A stretch of DNA of 64,000 nucleotides from Adiantum capillus-veneris (GCA_014529385.2 CM043971.1:91747340-91811339), one strand, 5' to 3'; shown: positions 44,935 through 56,809, numbered from the stretch's first letter. A program made the numbers and translations. Notes: generated from the letters alone by a model not told the origin.

Positions 44935-46493
44935 TTACAAGCTGCTCAACACCAGACATTGCTATGTTGCGGTGGATTGACTACATTAAGTCCTTAAATC
45001 CCGAGTTTAAGCACATTGCAGGTAAAGACAATACAGTGGCAGATATGCTATCAAGGGCAAGGTATGAAGATGAGTCACAAATGATTGATGAGGGAGATGA
45101 TGTAGGCACAAAATTCTATTCTATCTCTCATGTCAAAGGTAACAATGTTTGCATGACTAATCTATTTGAATCATTCTTGAAAGAGCTTTACGAAGGTGAT
45201 TGGCTTCTTATTGGAAGCTACTTGAGTACTCTAACAAAACAGGATGATTGGTCTGAACAAGAATTCAAGAGGATACGCAGGAAAGCATATGGATACTTTT
45301 TGAGGGATGGTTACTTGTGGAAGCATCCTAAACAAAAGGGTGCTACACCACAACGGGTTATATGTAAAAAAGAGACTCAAGTAAAGCTCATGCAAGAGTT
45401 TCATGAGAGTCTATGGGCTGGACATAGGGGTGTGTGGGAAACCTTCTCCAAGTTGAAAGAAAAATATTGGTGGAAGGGTATGTATAAAGATGTATCTCAA
45501 TTTGTAGAGTCATGTGTAACTTGTCAAATGTATTTAAATGTCCGACATCGTGATGGATTGCACCCTACATATCCACTAGCCATGCACTATAAATGGGTTG
45601 TGGATTTAGTCACAATGCCTTTAGGACTCTGGCAGATGAGATACTTGGTTCTTGCACGAGAAGACCTAACTAATCAGGTTGAAGGAAGAGCATTAAGAGC
45701 TAAAACCACAGAAGCTGTGTGTAAATTCCTTCTTGATGAGGTGATTTGCCGTTATGGTTGTGTGGGAAAAATCACTGCAGATAGAGGTGAACTGGATGCC
45801 GAAGAAGCAAGGGAGTTCTTTTCTAGATTAGGAATCAAGATTTCTCTTACTACAGCTTACAACCCTGAAGGCAATGGAAAGAGTGAAAGAGGGAATCCTC
45901 CTATCATCAAAGCTTTGGCCAAGGCTTGTGAAGGAAGAGTTGGTGAGTGGCCAAAACTATTACCATATGCTTTATGGGCTGATCGTACAACACATAGCTC
46001 AGTAACTGGCTACATGCCTGCGGAGCTAATGTATGGTCAAAAGCCAGTGATGCCGATTGAGGATACAATTCCCACATAGAATGTACTACCTTGGCAAGAG
46101 GGGCTTAGCAGGGAAGATCTTCTTGCACTGCGTATAAGGCAGCTAGAGAGAAGACCTGGAGACATTGAAGTTGCAAAAGAACAACTCAAAAATGCAAGGT
46201 TAAAAAACAAGGACTACTTTGATAAGCGACATCGACTCAGGAGCAAAGCAATTCACAAAGGTGACTGGGTTTTGGTGTATGATAGTAGCCTTGATAACCA
46301 ACACACAGTCATGCGTAAGCTTTCAAAAAGATGGTTTGGACCGTATGTTGTAAAGCGTGTGCATGAAAATGCTACTTACAGCTTGTCTGAACTAGATGGT
46401 ACAGAAGTAAAGATTCCCATTGTAGGAAAAAGGATCAAAATGTTTAAGAGAAGAGGAGACAATGATCCAGAAGATGTTGATGAGGAAAAATAG
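44930..46493 (+). pseudogene. Element B RNase H end and integrase with GPY/F domain
   Basis: The frame continues RNase H (FKHIAGKDNTVADMLSRA), then integrase with the H2C2 site (EFHESLWAGHRG...CVTCQM). The catalytic core follows: D in KWVVDLVTMPLG, D in TADRGELD, E in NGKSERGN. A TAG at 46077-46079 (probably TGG) interrupts. The same frame then gives NKDYFDKRHRLRSK and the GPY/F domain RWFGPYVVKRVHENATYSLSE, ending 46493. No chromodomain is seen. Confidence 0.85.
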
Positions 46494-46626
46494 CAAACCA
46501 CAGGTAAAGATCAAAGTGAAGATGAAGCTTACGAATCATCCAGTGAAGAAGAAAGCAAGGAAGATGTACAAGAGGGCTGATCTTACAAAGAAATAATGTG
46601 GCACATACCGGAGGATGTGCAGGTTT

Positions 46627-46638
46627 ACAGGGGGTGGA
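46627..46638 (+). other. Element B polypurine tract
   Basis: ACAGGGGGTGGA immediately before the 3' LTR start. Confidence 0.7.
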
Positions 46639-48633
46639 TGTCGTGTTGTGACACGTACATAGTGGAAACGCATGCTACAAGATCTATCTTGTAATTTTTT
46701 AGATACATAATTATCTTTCCTATAATGTACATATGCATATTTAAGTATAATAATAAGCCTTCTATCTCATCCTATTATTTTTCTCAAGGGTAACCTATTC
46801 TTACTTACCATCAAAAAATACTATGGGAAAAGCATCAATAGCTCCGCCTCTTTAACTTGGGGCAAAAAGCATTGATTCTTTATTTCTACTATCTCATTAT
46901 CATCTCACACCCTAGCTAGATACTATATCTAGAGTAAACTCCAATATATATATATTCTATGTATTTTTCTTATATTTCTTTTTAAATAGCTACTAGGAGG
47001 GAATCAAATCCTAGTGGGACACTAGGTGGCATGATTTCAAAGATACACTTATTTTAATGCATTATTGCAAGCATGATTACAAAAAAATTTCAAGGAGCAA
47101 TGTCATGCTTTCATATGGCATGAGGTGTCCTTTGGAATCAAATGAAAGTCTAGGCTAAGGGGACCACAGGAAGACTTTTGCTGCCAGAAATGGACCCTAT
47201 TTTGATGAATTTTTTACACAAGGTCCAATCTGAATTGGAAAATGATTTTAAAATGAAAATCGTAGCTAATGAGCTAAAGTTTATGCCCATATTTTTACTT
47301 TTTAAATTGGAGCCACGGTTGAGGAGATCTGATCAAAATACTGGACCCCAGTCTGCCCACATCATGCAGGGACAGCTCATTTCCAACTTTTCCAATTCCT
47401 ATTCACATTGGCTCCTCTCTTCTTGTGTAAACCCTTGGGGGTTCCCTTCACCTATAAAAGGGGACCTCTTCTTCATTGAAAAAAAAACTCAAGCATTCAA
47501 GCCATTGATGAGAGGAATTCTTGAGGGAGTGAGTAGTAATGCCTAATTGTACTTAGCCCCATTAACATAAGCCCAAGCCTACACTTTCTCCTAGAGGAAG
47601 ACTAGCCATTCTTCTACGCTATCCTTGGAAGATCAACTCTAATCAAAGAAGGTGTTGTACTTGGCGTATCAATCAACGTTGAATTCTCCCCTCTTCTTCT
47701 CTCTCCCATCAATAATGGTGCCGAAGGGTTTCAAGTAAGATGTGTTTTACATTGATGTTTTCTTGATTTCTTGTTGTTTTCATTTTCATCTCTAATCCAA
47801 CATATATATATGTATCTAATCTCATCTCCTTAACCAAACCTATCTCTCTCATTCTTAGTAATTCATCCTCTCTAGGTTCTCTTTGCTACAGGTACATCTC
47901 TCCCCGCAGTATCCTTATTGCCTACGGGCAAGAATAGGGCTTGGGAGGGAAACTTCTCATCTCTTCACTTCTCTCATATCTACATTTCTCACATACTATC
48001 TTAGATGAATAACCCACATGATGATCATTTCTATCGCTTTCACTCTGTACGATCTATTAGAATTAACGTATGAATTAGCCGTAAAATACACTTTCAACAA
48101 CGTATAGTGTTTCTCTTCGGCCCTGAAAGGCTCAATGAAATACTTCTATCATCGGATCCCATCATACTACCTCTCATAGACTATAATTTTTCTTTTGATG
48201 TAAGTGTAGTTATCTTGCTATGAACCAAGAGGATTTGTACACACAATTAATTCCAATCACTAGACAAAATATATATATTATGGTAAGCACAAAACTACAA
48301 TTCCAAAGAACAATTCGTAGCCTATTTGGTCAGCCAAGATTGAATGCCATTAACTCATCCATTAACCCTTTCATATTACCCATGATACGATATGACCATA
48401 GCCTTGATGTTTTCATCTTCGTATTGTTTTGACATTCTCTTTTGTGTTCTTTCTTTGTCTCTGTGAGTGCAAGAGAGAAAGAGTGAGTCTTCTTTGATTG
48501 CACTTCTTTCCAAACCCTAGTCTTCATGGCATCTATGGTTTAACTCCTTCATATAGTTTTTGTTGAGTTCCCTCACAAACTCTCACAGCCATAAGCCCGG
48601 TGCTTTCCTGGCAAGACCGCAAATTTCTCGACA
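46639..48633 (+). repeat. Element B 3' LTR
   Basis: About 1,995 bp, TGTCGTGTTGTGAC...TTCTCGACA, collinear with the 5' LTR with only scattered substitutions. Confidence 0.88.
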
Positions 48634-50599
48634 ATGCGTAGGATGTCTATATGCTCAGAATTTAACAAAATGTGGTCAAGAGACTCCCCTTAAGTCCAGC
48701 AACACAATGGTATGCGGAGAATTTCATTTGGACCTAAAAATGGCCTTGAGACATCCTACGCGTAGGATGTATTTTTGCTCAGAATGACTTGAAATTTTCA
48801 CCCCAGGTTCTCCTTGACGTGTTGATCACAATGGTGTGCTCATAGGTTGGTTTGGTGTCCTAAATCAAGCTGGAGACATCCTACGCATAGGATGTCTAAC
48901 TGCTAAGATTTTGTCCAAACTTGATCCCAAGATTCTCCTAGTGCTCAACAACCCAATGGTATACTCAAATTTGAATTTGGATGCCAATAGGACAAGATTT
49001 AGGCTGCAAGACCTTCTAGTGCACTCCAAGAGTATGATGTCTGACAATTCTTGTCTTTGCTTGGTAAATAGGCCAAACAAGGTCCAAATTCACTTTTGAA
49101 AAAAGTTCTAGAATCCTTGAGACACTTAGAACCTCCCTATATGGCCAAAGTAGAATTTTGACCACTTTATGACCCTGGAGACATCCTACACGTAGGATGT
49201 CTTTTTGCTATGTTTCAGCTCAAACTTGCACTGTAGCTTCCCCTTGATGTGCTAAACTCACAGCTATTTTTACTTTTTGATTCTGACACCTATAGGTTGG
49301 TCAAATGATCAAGAATCTGTTCCAAAATCCTGATGTCTATTCTGATGAATTCCCAAGTCAAATCAACTCCAAATTGGACCAAAATTGACTAGGAGGCATG
49401 CCTCATGCTATACAACACCTTGCTATGCCCACAATCAGTATCTGGCTTCAATTTCTTGCTTTAGACATCCTACGCGTAGGATGTCTTTTTGCTCAGAATT
49501 GCTTGAAATTTAAAGCATGGGCTCCCCTTGAGATGCTGATCACTTTGGTATGCTCAAAATTAGTTTTGGAGTGCAAAATCACACAGAAGACATCCTACGC
49601 GCTTTTTGCCCTGTTTGACCCCATACTTGACCCACAGCTTCTCCTTGATGTCAGCAACCCAATGGTATGCTTTAGAATAGAGTTTGGATCTCAAAAGACC
49701 CCAAAACTAGCTATTCTTTCCTTTTTCAGTCAAAAATGCTAAAGTCTGTTCAATCTTCACTTTCACTGACCCAAATGAGATGAAATTTATCACATGCACT
49801 CAATACAACATTTAGAACATGCCAATGGAGTCATCCTATGGTTTGGTCTCAAAATTAGGCATTGGACACAATTTGGGTAGGATGTCTGGCAATTCTCGTC
49901 TTTTGGCTTTGATCTGTCAAAATTTGGTCAAATTTCCACTTTCCAGGTGAAAATAGGGTAAAACCTACCTTCTAAACACACTGGTCAACTCAGAATTTCA
50001 AAATTTTCACCAGATCACCCAGTTTTTTTTCTCAGAATGGACTTCTATTTCTACCCAAGGTGCTTCTTGATGCATATAACAAGAATATGTGAACACAGCA
50101 AATTTTGGATGTCAAAATTGCTCAGAATCACCACTTTTGGGAAAATATTTCTCTGAAAGAGTAACATCCCCTTAACTCTCAGTCTATATGTCCAAATGAC
50201 ATGAGGGTTGGTGTGTGTGTCCAACACAACATGCAGAATATGGGTATGTTGTCAAAACTTGATTTTTGCTTCCAGAATCACTCTCTAGACATCCTACGCG
50301 TAGGATGTCTACTGATGAAATTTTTGGCAGAATTCATCCACAGGCATCCCCAAGTCTTGAGCACTACTTTTCAAGCATTCCTACCAGGTTTTATGCAAAA
50401 TTGTGCTCAGAATCTTAAGTTTCTTGTTTTCGCGTTTTTGACACTCCTTCTTTGGTCTTTTGGGTATCAAGAGTTGGTCAAAACTCTAGTTTCAATGTAT
50501 ACATAGGGTAAAACCTACCTTCTGAACACACTGGTGCAGTCAAAATTTTCAAATTTGGTCTCCAAAATCCCCTTGAGACATCCCACGCGTAGGATGTCT
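48634..50599 (-). repeat. Palindrome array 2 in the element C leader
   Basis: Minus-oriented leader with the 24-bp palindrome at 48749-48772, 48874-48897, 49179-49202, 49463-49486, 50287-50310 and 50576-50599. Half-sites lie at 48636 (other half 38686-38698), 49588-49601 and 49877-49887. Around the sites recur CTCAGAATT, TCCCCTTGA, AACACAATGGTATGC and GGAGACATCC, so the leader is built of diverged tandem units. Steps between neighbouring sites are about 115-131, 284-305 or longer (289-410). Confidence 0.9.
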
Positions 50600-51121
50600 C
50601 TGTTTACAGAATTGCAAGTTTTCTTCACAGAACCCTTGCAAATGCTCTTTTATATGCACAGCATCAGTCAGTCATACAAAAATATCCACAAAAGCTTGTT
50701 TAGTGAATTTTTACCCTCAAAAGCACACTTTTCCGTGATTTCAAATACAAATCAAGCACTTTAGCAAATAATTCAATGCTGAATAGCTCTAGATCAGAAT
50801 CGGATCACTTACCTAAAGCTACTCCTACAAATCATATGGGGTTTTGCATCTATGAGTAGAAAAATGCTTCATTGCCACACACGGACTAGTAAACGCTTTT
50901 ATCACCTCACAAATCACTCGACCAACAACAACTACTCTAATCTACAGATACTAACTAAACCTATCTAGTCGCAGACCCTCGGCAAGACACACGCTTCCTG
51001 GCTATCCACTTGATCGCAGAATATCCTCTTCCGGATCCACTTAAGAAAAACGCTTTCTTTAGACGAAACTAAATCAAGCAACCATCACACGAGTGTTAGT
51101 AGGAAACCTACTCAGGTCCTT
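50600..51121 (-). other. Element C proximal leader
   Basis: Non-coding sequence between the first palindrome and the PBS. It matches the length and position of 21940-22469 in A (about 540 bp). Confidence 0.65.
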
Positions 51122-51140
51122 GTGTCCCCGACAGCGGCGC
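51122..51140 (-). other. Element C primer-binding site (tRNA-Asp type)
   Basis: On the minus strand TGGCGCCGCTGTCGGGGAC, one base inside the 5' LTR and differing by one base from the A PBS. Confidence 0.85.
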
Positions 51141-51141
51141 C

Positions 51142-52102
51142 AATGTTGCGGGAGCAACTCACACACCCATGAAGTGCATGCAAACACTACCTAGATCAAC
51201 ATAATGTCAAGCGAGGACACAGATGACACGATAGACACACGGAGGAAATCTCTTTAGCTTGTCAGGCTGAGACCATCCTACACATACAACACTCTAGAAG
51301 GCCAACTATACCACAATCAAGAACCTCACTACTCTCAACTACACCACCTAGCCATATACGCACATACGGAAGGTAACTCACCTAATCATGCCAGATACGT
51401 ACGAAACTTAAGGAACACCATCCCCTCACTAGGATACACCTGTCCCTAAGCTTCTACACTCAAAACCCTCACTCTAAACACATATGCGGAAAACGCGTAG
51501 GATGACAGAGAAGAATTTTGAAAGTGCTCGAAACTGAAATTTATGAGTACCTATGCGTAGCTTATGTCGCCACGATTCTATAGACTACTAGCACGCAAAA
51601 AACAGACATCATTTGATACACTTACGGCCATAAATAGCTCGTAGATGCGTCGGCGTGTGCGCTTCGTCTTGCGTGGAATGCTTGGCGTTGTTGCGTAGCT
51701 CTCCTCGAGCCTACAACAATGGTGCAGTCGGATCTCCAATGTGTTGAGCGAGCGAGGCGTAGCTAGAGGATAAATCTCACGCTCACTCTCTTTCTCTCTC
51801 ACACACAGTAGATAGCAGCGCTAAAGTTTTAATGATTATGATTAAAGTCTCCTTTACAAAATGACCTAGGTACCTTATATACTAAGGCTACCTTAGGTTT
51901 AACCAAAAATGGGGTTGAAAGGATCAAATGGCTTTGTATTTACAATCTGGAAGTGCCATTGCACCCCAGCTTCTGAAACTAGAATAACTACTCATTACAA
52001 ATGACGTTTATAGCCATAATCCATAGCATTTCATAACTCGCAAAAGATAAGACTTTGGTACGAAACTTGAGTTATGTTGTGTTGTTGACCCAGCGGTCAA
52101 CA
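51142..52102 (-). repeat. Element C 5' LTR
   Basis: 961 bp. On the minus strand it starts TGTTGACCGCTGGGTCAACA, a 20-bp near-palindrome, and ends CCCGCAACA. A TATATAAGG lies at 51873-51881 (minus), about 220 bp from the LTR start, as in A. A half palindrome (CGCGTAGGATGACA) is at about 51494. The match of TSD AGTCC fixes the boundary. Confidence 0.85.
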
Positions 52103-52107
52103 AGTCC

Positions 52108-53157
52108 AAATCAAGAAATTTTTGAGCGTAAACCGCATCTCGCAAGAAGATAGGAGCACATGTCAAATATCATGAAAAGTGGTTCGGGGACCTCCATTAT
52201 AAGAAATTTTCACCTCATTTTTAGCTCATTCTCACTATTAACCTTGTGGAGAGAGCTTCTACCACCTAGAGGACCGACCTTCCAGCAGCTTCTACGACGC
52301 GCACGACTACCCGACGAGCTCCAGACATGAGAGGTAGGCTCACCACCTTGAGCTTTTCGCGCATGTTTGTCGTTTTGTCATGAAAACTAGCGTAGGGGTC
52401 ACACACAAAGCGGGCGGTAGAGACCTACAAGTAGAGACGGAGACCTAACGGCTAACCCAAAAGCAACAAGACTTCATCGGCAGCTTACCCTAGCCTAAGA
52501 GACCAGTCGTGGATGTCCAAAGGTAGTAGAAAACCATCGGGAAAAACCCAAATTTCTAGAAAACCGCAAGAGGCCACCAAATGGGAAATCGGCGAAACGG
52601 CGACCAAATGCCACCAAAATTCATGGGTAGGAGCATCTCAACATGCTCTACAAGTCTATGTGACCTGCATGACCAAAAAGTAACCAGAGGCGGCACTAAA
52701 CTTCAGAAACGGCATCAGACACACAAAGCGTCAAATTGCTCTTGCGGCCAAACCGCAAGCCCATTTGCCACCAAACTTCACGAGCGGCTTTCCTAGACCA
52801 TCAACAACCAAGTCCTATGGTGGTAGACCACCACAAATCATCAAAGGTATGTAAACGCAACCACAGGTGCTTCTAGAGCGACAAATTGCCAAATGAAGCT
52901 CCGGTGAAGCCAAAGTCGACAAAAACCATACGACAAGGATCCCAAGGGGTCGGGAAGCTATGGAGACCAACATCCAGAAATTTCATCGCCAAAAAGCACT
53001 CCAAAAGTCAGAAAACGGTTCGGAGGCTCTGAAGTCCACACAGGGAGTTATTCTCTATCCATTTGACTTTTTTGTTGAAATTAGGCTCAAAAGGGACTCA
53101 GGGGGACCAATGGCAGGGACTAGGAGCACAATCCATGAAAAAAAAAAAATCATCAGG
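52108..53157 (+). other. Element A non-coding spacer, continued
   Basis: Resumes A after the C insertion. No protein frame is recognised. Short phrases such as GCCACCAAA, CCGCAAG and CTTCACGAGCGG recur, suggesting degenerate internal repeats. Confidence 0.45.
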
Positions 53158-54025
53158 AGACATCCTACGCGTAGGATGTCTCAAGGGAACTTTTGGTCAC
53201 ACACTCCAACATTATTCATCATACACATTTTCTGAATGACCTTTACATGCTATCCACCAAGTCTCATCACATTTGGACCAAAATTGACCTCATATGCATG
53301 AAAAAAACGCAAAGTTAGGGCATAGAGGCAATAATGGGCCATAAACCTACCAAATCTTGTCCAAATCACATGAAACTTGCACAACACATTCACCAACCAA
53401 TCTGTGTTGTCAGAAGCAAAAATTGGTAAAGTAGACATCCTACGCGTAGGATGTCTATTTGACTTTTTTGGCCTGCAGAGGATGTTGGTTCATTCCAGAT
53501 CCAATCTCCCCATCATCAAGAGCTCATATATCAATTTTGAAGCCATTCTTATCATTTTTGACCCCCAACACCTTCAAGATACACTTTTGGAGCCCAAAAA
53601 CACCACGCAGGCTCTTAGAAGCATCAATCCTTATCCAGATCCAAATCCAAGAGTGTAGCCATGTTCCATAGGCCAAGGACTACCCACAGAACAAATTTCA
53701 TGAAATTCTGGTGAAAAAAACATCCTACGTGTAGGATGTCTCCAGCATAATTCAGGCCTTCTGTGCAAAGAGTGACATCATGGGAGCCAATACCATGGTG
53801 CAATGAGCCCATACACCAATTTTCAACCCATTTGGACATCAATTGCTACCTATGATGAACTTTCTACCCAATTTGTGACCTAAAGCATGAATCAGCCCAA
53901 AAATCCTCTTTTTGATATCCAAATCCAAATCCAAGAGTGTAGCCATGTTCCATGAGCCGTGCACTACCAGCATGTCAAGTATCAACTAATTCTGATGAAA
54001 AAGACATCCTACGTGTAGGATGACT
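53158..54025 (+). repeat. Palindrome array 3, upstream of the extra ORF of A
   Basis: 24-bp palindromes at 53158-53181 (perfect), 53433-53456 (perfect), 53718-53741 (CGTG centre) and 54002-54025 (CGTG centre, last arm GATGACT). Steps are 275, 285 and 284 bp. The last site lies about 165 bp before the ATG of the extra ORF. Adjacent TTCTGATGAAAAAGACATCC also precedes the site at 23037, so this block is homologous to part of the leader. Confidence 0.9.
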
Positions 54026-54190
54026 AAATGAAAACTTTTAGCCAGATTTTCACTGTGAGCACATGCACAGCTTCACAAGTTCATTTTAAGCTTTATTTTC
54101 AATTTTCAAGTCATTTGGATAGTTAAAATTCAGTTTCGCAGCAAATATGAAAAAAACGCTAACTTCGGACTACTGAGTGCAACAGAATCT

Positions 54191-56555
54191 ATGGCAGCCG
54201 CGAAGTCACCGGCAAAGAAGAAAAGAATGACTATCAAGGATTACCTGGAAGAAGTGGAACCCTTCGTCATTCCAGAAGGAACACTAAAGCCCACCAGCAC
54301 ATGGATACAAGAATATCTGTTAGAGTCCAACGACCTAAAGATCTACCAAGGAGTGTTCAAAGACACTGAAGGCAATGTCATCGAGCTACCAATGCTTCCG
54401 CGAGAACTCAATAAGTTCGTAAGAAGCAAGATGGCCGGGTACTTGGAGAAGACTGAGCTCCACAACTACTTTGAAGCAATACCGGCAGGGGTGGACATAA
54501 AGAGAGTATGGGAGTTTGTGACAACCATCAAAGAAGATGGAGTGGCCAAAGTAACAGATCTACAAGGCAGGCCAAAAACAGAAATAATCATCACTAAGCA
54601 GGTTGTAGCAGATGCACTAGACCTCTCCAACAAGGGGGATAGCATAACTAAAATAAGGGATGAGGTCAAGGTGTACAATGAAAAGAAAGGAAACTACACC
54701 TTTGAAGATATTGCCAACCCAAGAGTGGCAATCATGAGCCAGTTATACAACCAATACTTCCACACGTGAACGAAGAGGCCACAGAAGTACAGAATGCCGC
54801 CATGTGCAATTGCCATGACATTCACTTGGGCAATGACGAAAGGCACCCCAAAGATAATCAATTATGCAGCGTATATACATGACAACCTAGTAAAGATGGG
54901 TAACAAGAAGCCAACATACATTGTGCCAGGAGAATTAATCACTAAGGTGATTTATGGGGCACTGCACGCAAAAGGAAGATGGCCTGATCCCCCGTCCCAG
55001 AATGACTGGCCGAGGCTAAAAGAAGACAAAGAGAACGAGCCACAAAGGACGCCAAGGGTTGCTACAAGGCTGAAAAGATGGCTAGAGCCTGTTTTAGAAG
55101 AGCAGCCAGAGCAAAAGAAAGGAAAGAAGGAATTTGCCTAAGTGCCTGCAAAAGAAACAAGGTCACAAAAGCGGCAAGGTTAGAGAGGTTGATGGAGAGC
55201 TTCAGAGCAGAGAGAGCCCTTAAAGGCGATTCAAGTGAACTCTGGAAGCCTTCTCTAGAGTCAATGTCGGGATCATCCCGAAGAGTGCAAAGGGACAGAT
55301 TCGAGGATTATATCAAGAATTTTGAGATTCTTGATGCCGTATCAGAGAATATACCGCATGTCCCTTTCACAGAGGAGGAAGTGGAGCAAATACGACAGAA
55401 ACTGCTAGATGAGCAAGAGAGCCAAGAAAGAGAAAGAAAAACTAAAGCAGATAGAGATTTAAAGGGCAAGCCTACATCTCTACTGGCCAGTCCTAAACCC
55501 AGCCCACAGCCCTCACCACCGCCCTCACCACCTCCTAGTAGCCCTCCACAAGAAGCGAAAGAGACTGAAGACAAGCCAGAAGAACGGGAGGAGGCCAAGC
55601 AGGAGCAGAGCCAGGAGCCGAAGCCAAAGGAGGAGGCTGAGCCTCGAAGTGAGCGAAAAGAGTTAGAAGATTCTTATCACACATTTTTGGACCTGCTAGC
55701 TGCAGGTCCAAAAAGATTTTTTGAGCGAAAAGAGTTAGAAGATTCTTATCACACTTTTTTGGACCTGCTAGCTACAGGATACACGAAGGAAGAAGCCACC
55801 ACAGTCGCATTCGACTTGGCGAGCACAGGGCCTAAAGAAAAAATGCAAGGCATCAGGCTAGTGGAATTAAAAGAAATTGCCACAGATACAGTGGATTTGC
55901 ACCCACCCTCCAACGACTGGGACATGGTGATGACGAAGCTAATCGGGTTGAGAGCGCAATCCATGGCCTCAGAAAGCGAGATGGCAGCTCTCAAGGCCAC
56001 GGAAATGAAGATTTAGATGGAAGTAGACACTCTACAAGGACAAAGCCAAAGGCAGAAAGAGAGGGAAGCTGAGCTACAGGCCAGCCTAGCAAGGGCATTG
56101 CAAAGATGCCAAGCAGTGGAGTAAGAAAATCAAGCAACAGCAAAAAGAATGCAAGGAGTTAAAGAAGAATGTCAGCAGCTCAAAAAATCACTGCTAGATG
56201 CCAAGAGGGACATAGATAACCTGACCCTACAGCTGGCGGAAGAGTCTAAAGAAGTAGAAGCCATGAGAAACGCCAAGGAAAAGGCGGAGATAGATCAAGA
56301 AGCCATCCAGGATAAGGTCCTTGAGCTCAAGGACCAACTCAAAGTAAAAGATCAGACCATCCAGAGGCTGCGAGCATCACCTGCCAGAGTCAGAGCTACT
56401 AGCTCGACTCACATCAATACGGAGAGTCAACTCTATAAAGAACAGATGCAAGAACTTCAGAAGGAGCTGACTCTAGAGAAAAAGCAAAGATTAATGATGG
56501 TAGAAGGATCTATCGTCATGCAAACAAGAATGGAAGAACAGAAAAAAGCCCTGCA
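54191..56555 (+). pseudogene. Extra ORF of element A, 5' part
   Basis: Starts at ATG 54191 (AAAKSPAKKKRMTIKDYLEE). The N-terminal region of about 310 codons includes ITKQVVADALDLSNKG, YNQYFHT, a TGA (54767-54769, probably CGA), then KRPQKYRMPPCAIAMTF and INYAAYIHDNLVKMG. This layout faintly recalls the plant-transposon ORF1 domain of Athila-type elements. A frame shift near 55100-55140 leads to an E/K-rich part with a proline-rich stretch (about 55490-55560). Then come an exact-period 72-bp tandem duplication and a long coiled coil (from about 56020), with stops at 56014-56016 and 56122-56124. Copia-3 interrupts at 56556. I cannot assign a function. Confidence 0.65.
55651..55794 (+). repeat. 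72-bp tandem duplication with inverted repeat
   Basis: Two units start at 55651 and 55723 (24 codons each: ERKELEDSYHTFLDLL...). The first unit contains TTTTTGGACCTGC and its reverse complement GCAGGTCCAAAAA around TAGCT (about 55684-55714), a perfect 13-bp stem. The frame is preserved. Confidence 0.85.
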
Positions 56556-56809
56556 TGTTAAGTATGGAGCCTGATTTACCCTTGTAATTAATTTCTGTGG
56601 TAAAAGCGCACATTTGTAAGGCCCCCATTATGAGGAGAAGCCATCGTGCGTGAAGGAAAATCACTCACCGGAAACCAAAATTTTCACAGACAAGAATCAA
56701 GGGCAACTTTAAAGGCCTCGGGGGCGGAGGCCCCGGAGACTTTTTTTTCGCCGGAATATTCTTTTTTGCCGGAATATTATGGCCGGACGACGGCCGGAAA
56801 GTGGTCATA

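Larger units (their letters stand above)
38699..48633 (+). mobile_element. Element B: Ty3/gypsy retrotransposon inserted inside a palindrome of C
   Basis: About 9.9 kb with long LTRs of about 2.0 kb (38699-40694 and 46639-48633) that are almost identical, so insertion is recent. Order: gag with one zinc knuckle, protease, RT, RNase H, integrase with GPY/F domain, PPT. The RT active site is FIDD rather than YMDD/YVDD. Flanks are TACAT and AATGC; both could derive from a TACGC duplication by CpG decay, but no exact TSD is visible. Inactivated by at least three stops and two frameshifts. Confidence 0.87.
34200..52102 (-). mobile_element. Element C: deleted relative of A, minus strand, inserted in A
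   Basis: Exact 5-bp TSD AGTCC at 34195-34199 and 52103-52107. The 5' LTR is 51142-52102 and the PBS complement 51122-51140. A leader of about 2.7 kb with palindromes follows (51121-48634, resuming 38698-38529). Then comes only a 177-bp remnant of the 3' LTR (34200-34376). No gag or pol is left: a deletion joined the leader to the 3' LTR. Elements B and Copia-2 are nested inside. The PBS, LTR plan and leader match A, so C belongs to the same family. Confidence 0.85.

Noticed and set aside
46639-48633. Independent gene content between B's integrase and the C leader
   Set aside because: The whole stretch is the B 3' LTR, collinear with 38699-40694.
22470-54025. CRISPR array based on repeated palindromic 24-mers
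   Set aside because: Spacing is irregular and long, intervening sequence is itself related between units, sites sit in LTR-element leaders on both strands, and the genome is a plant's.
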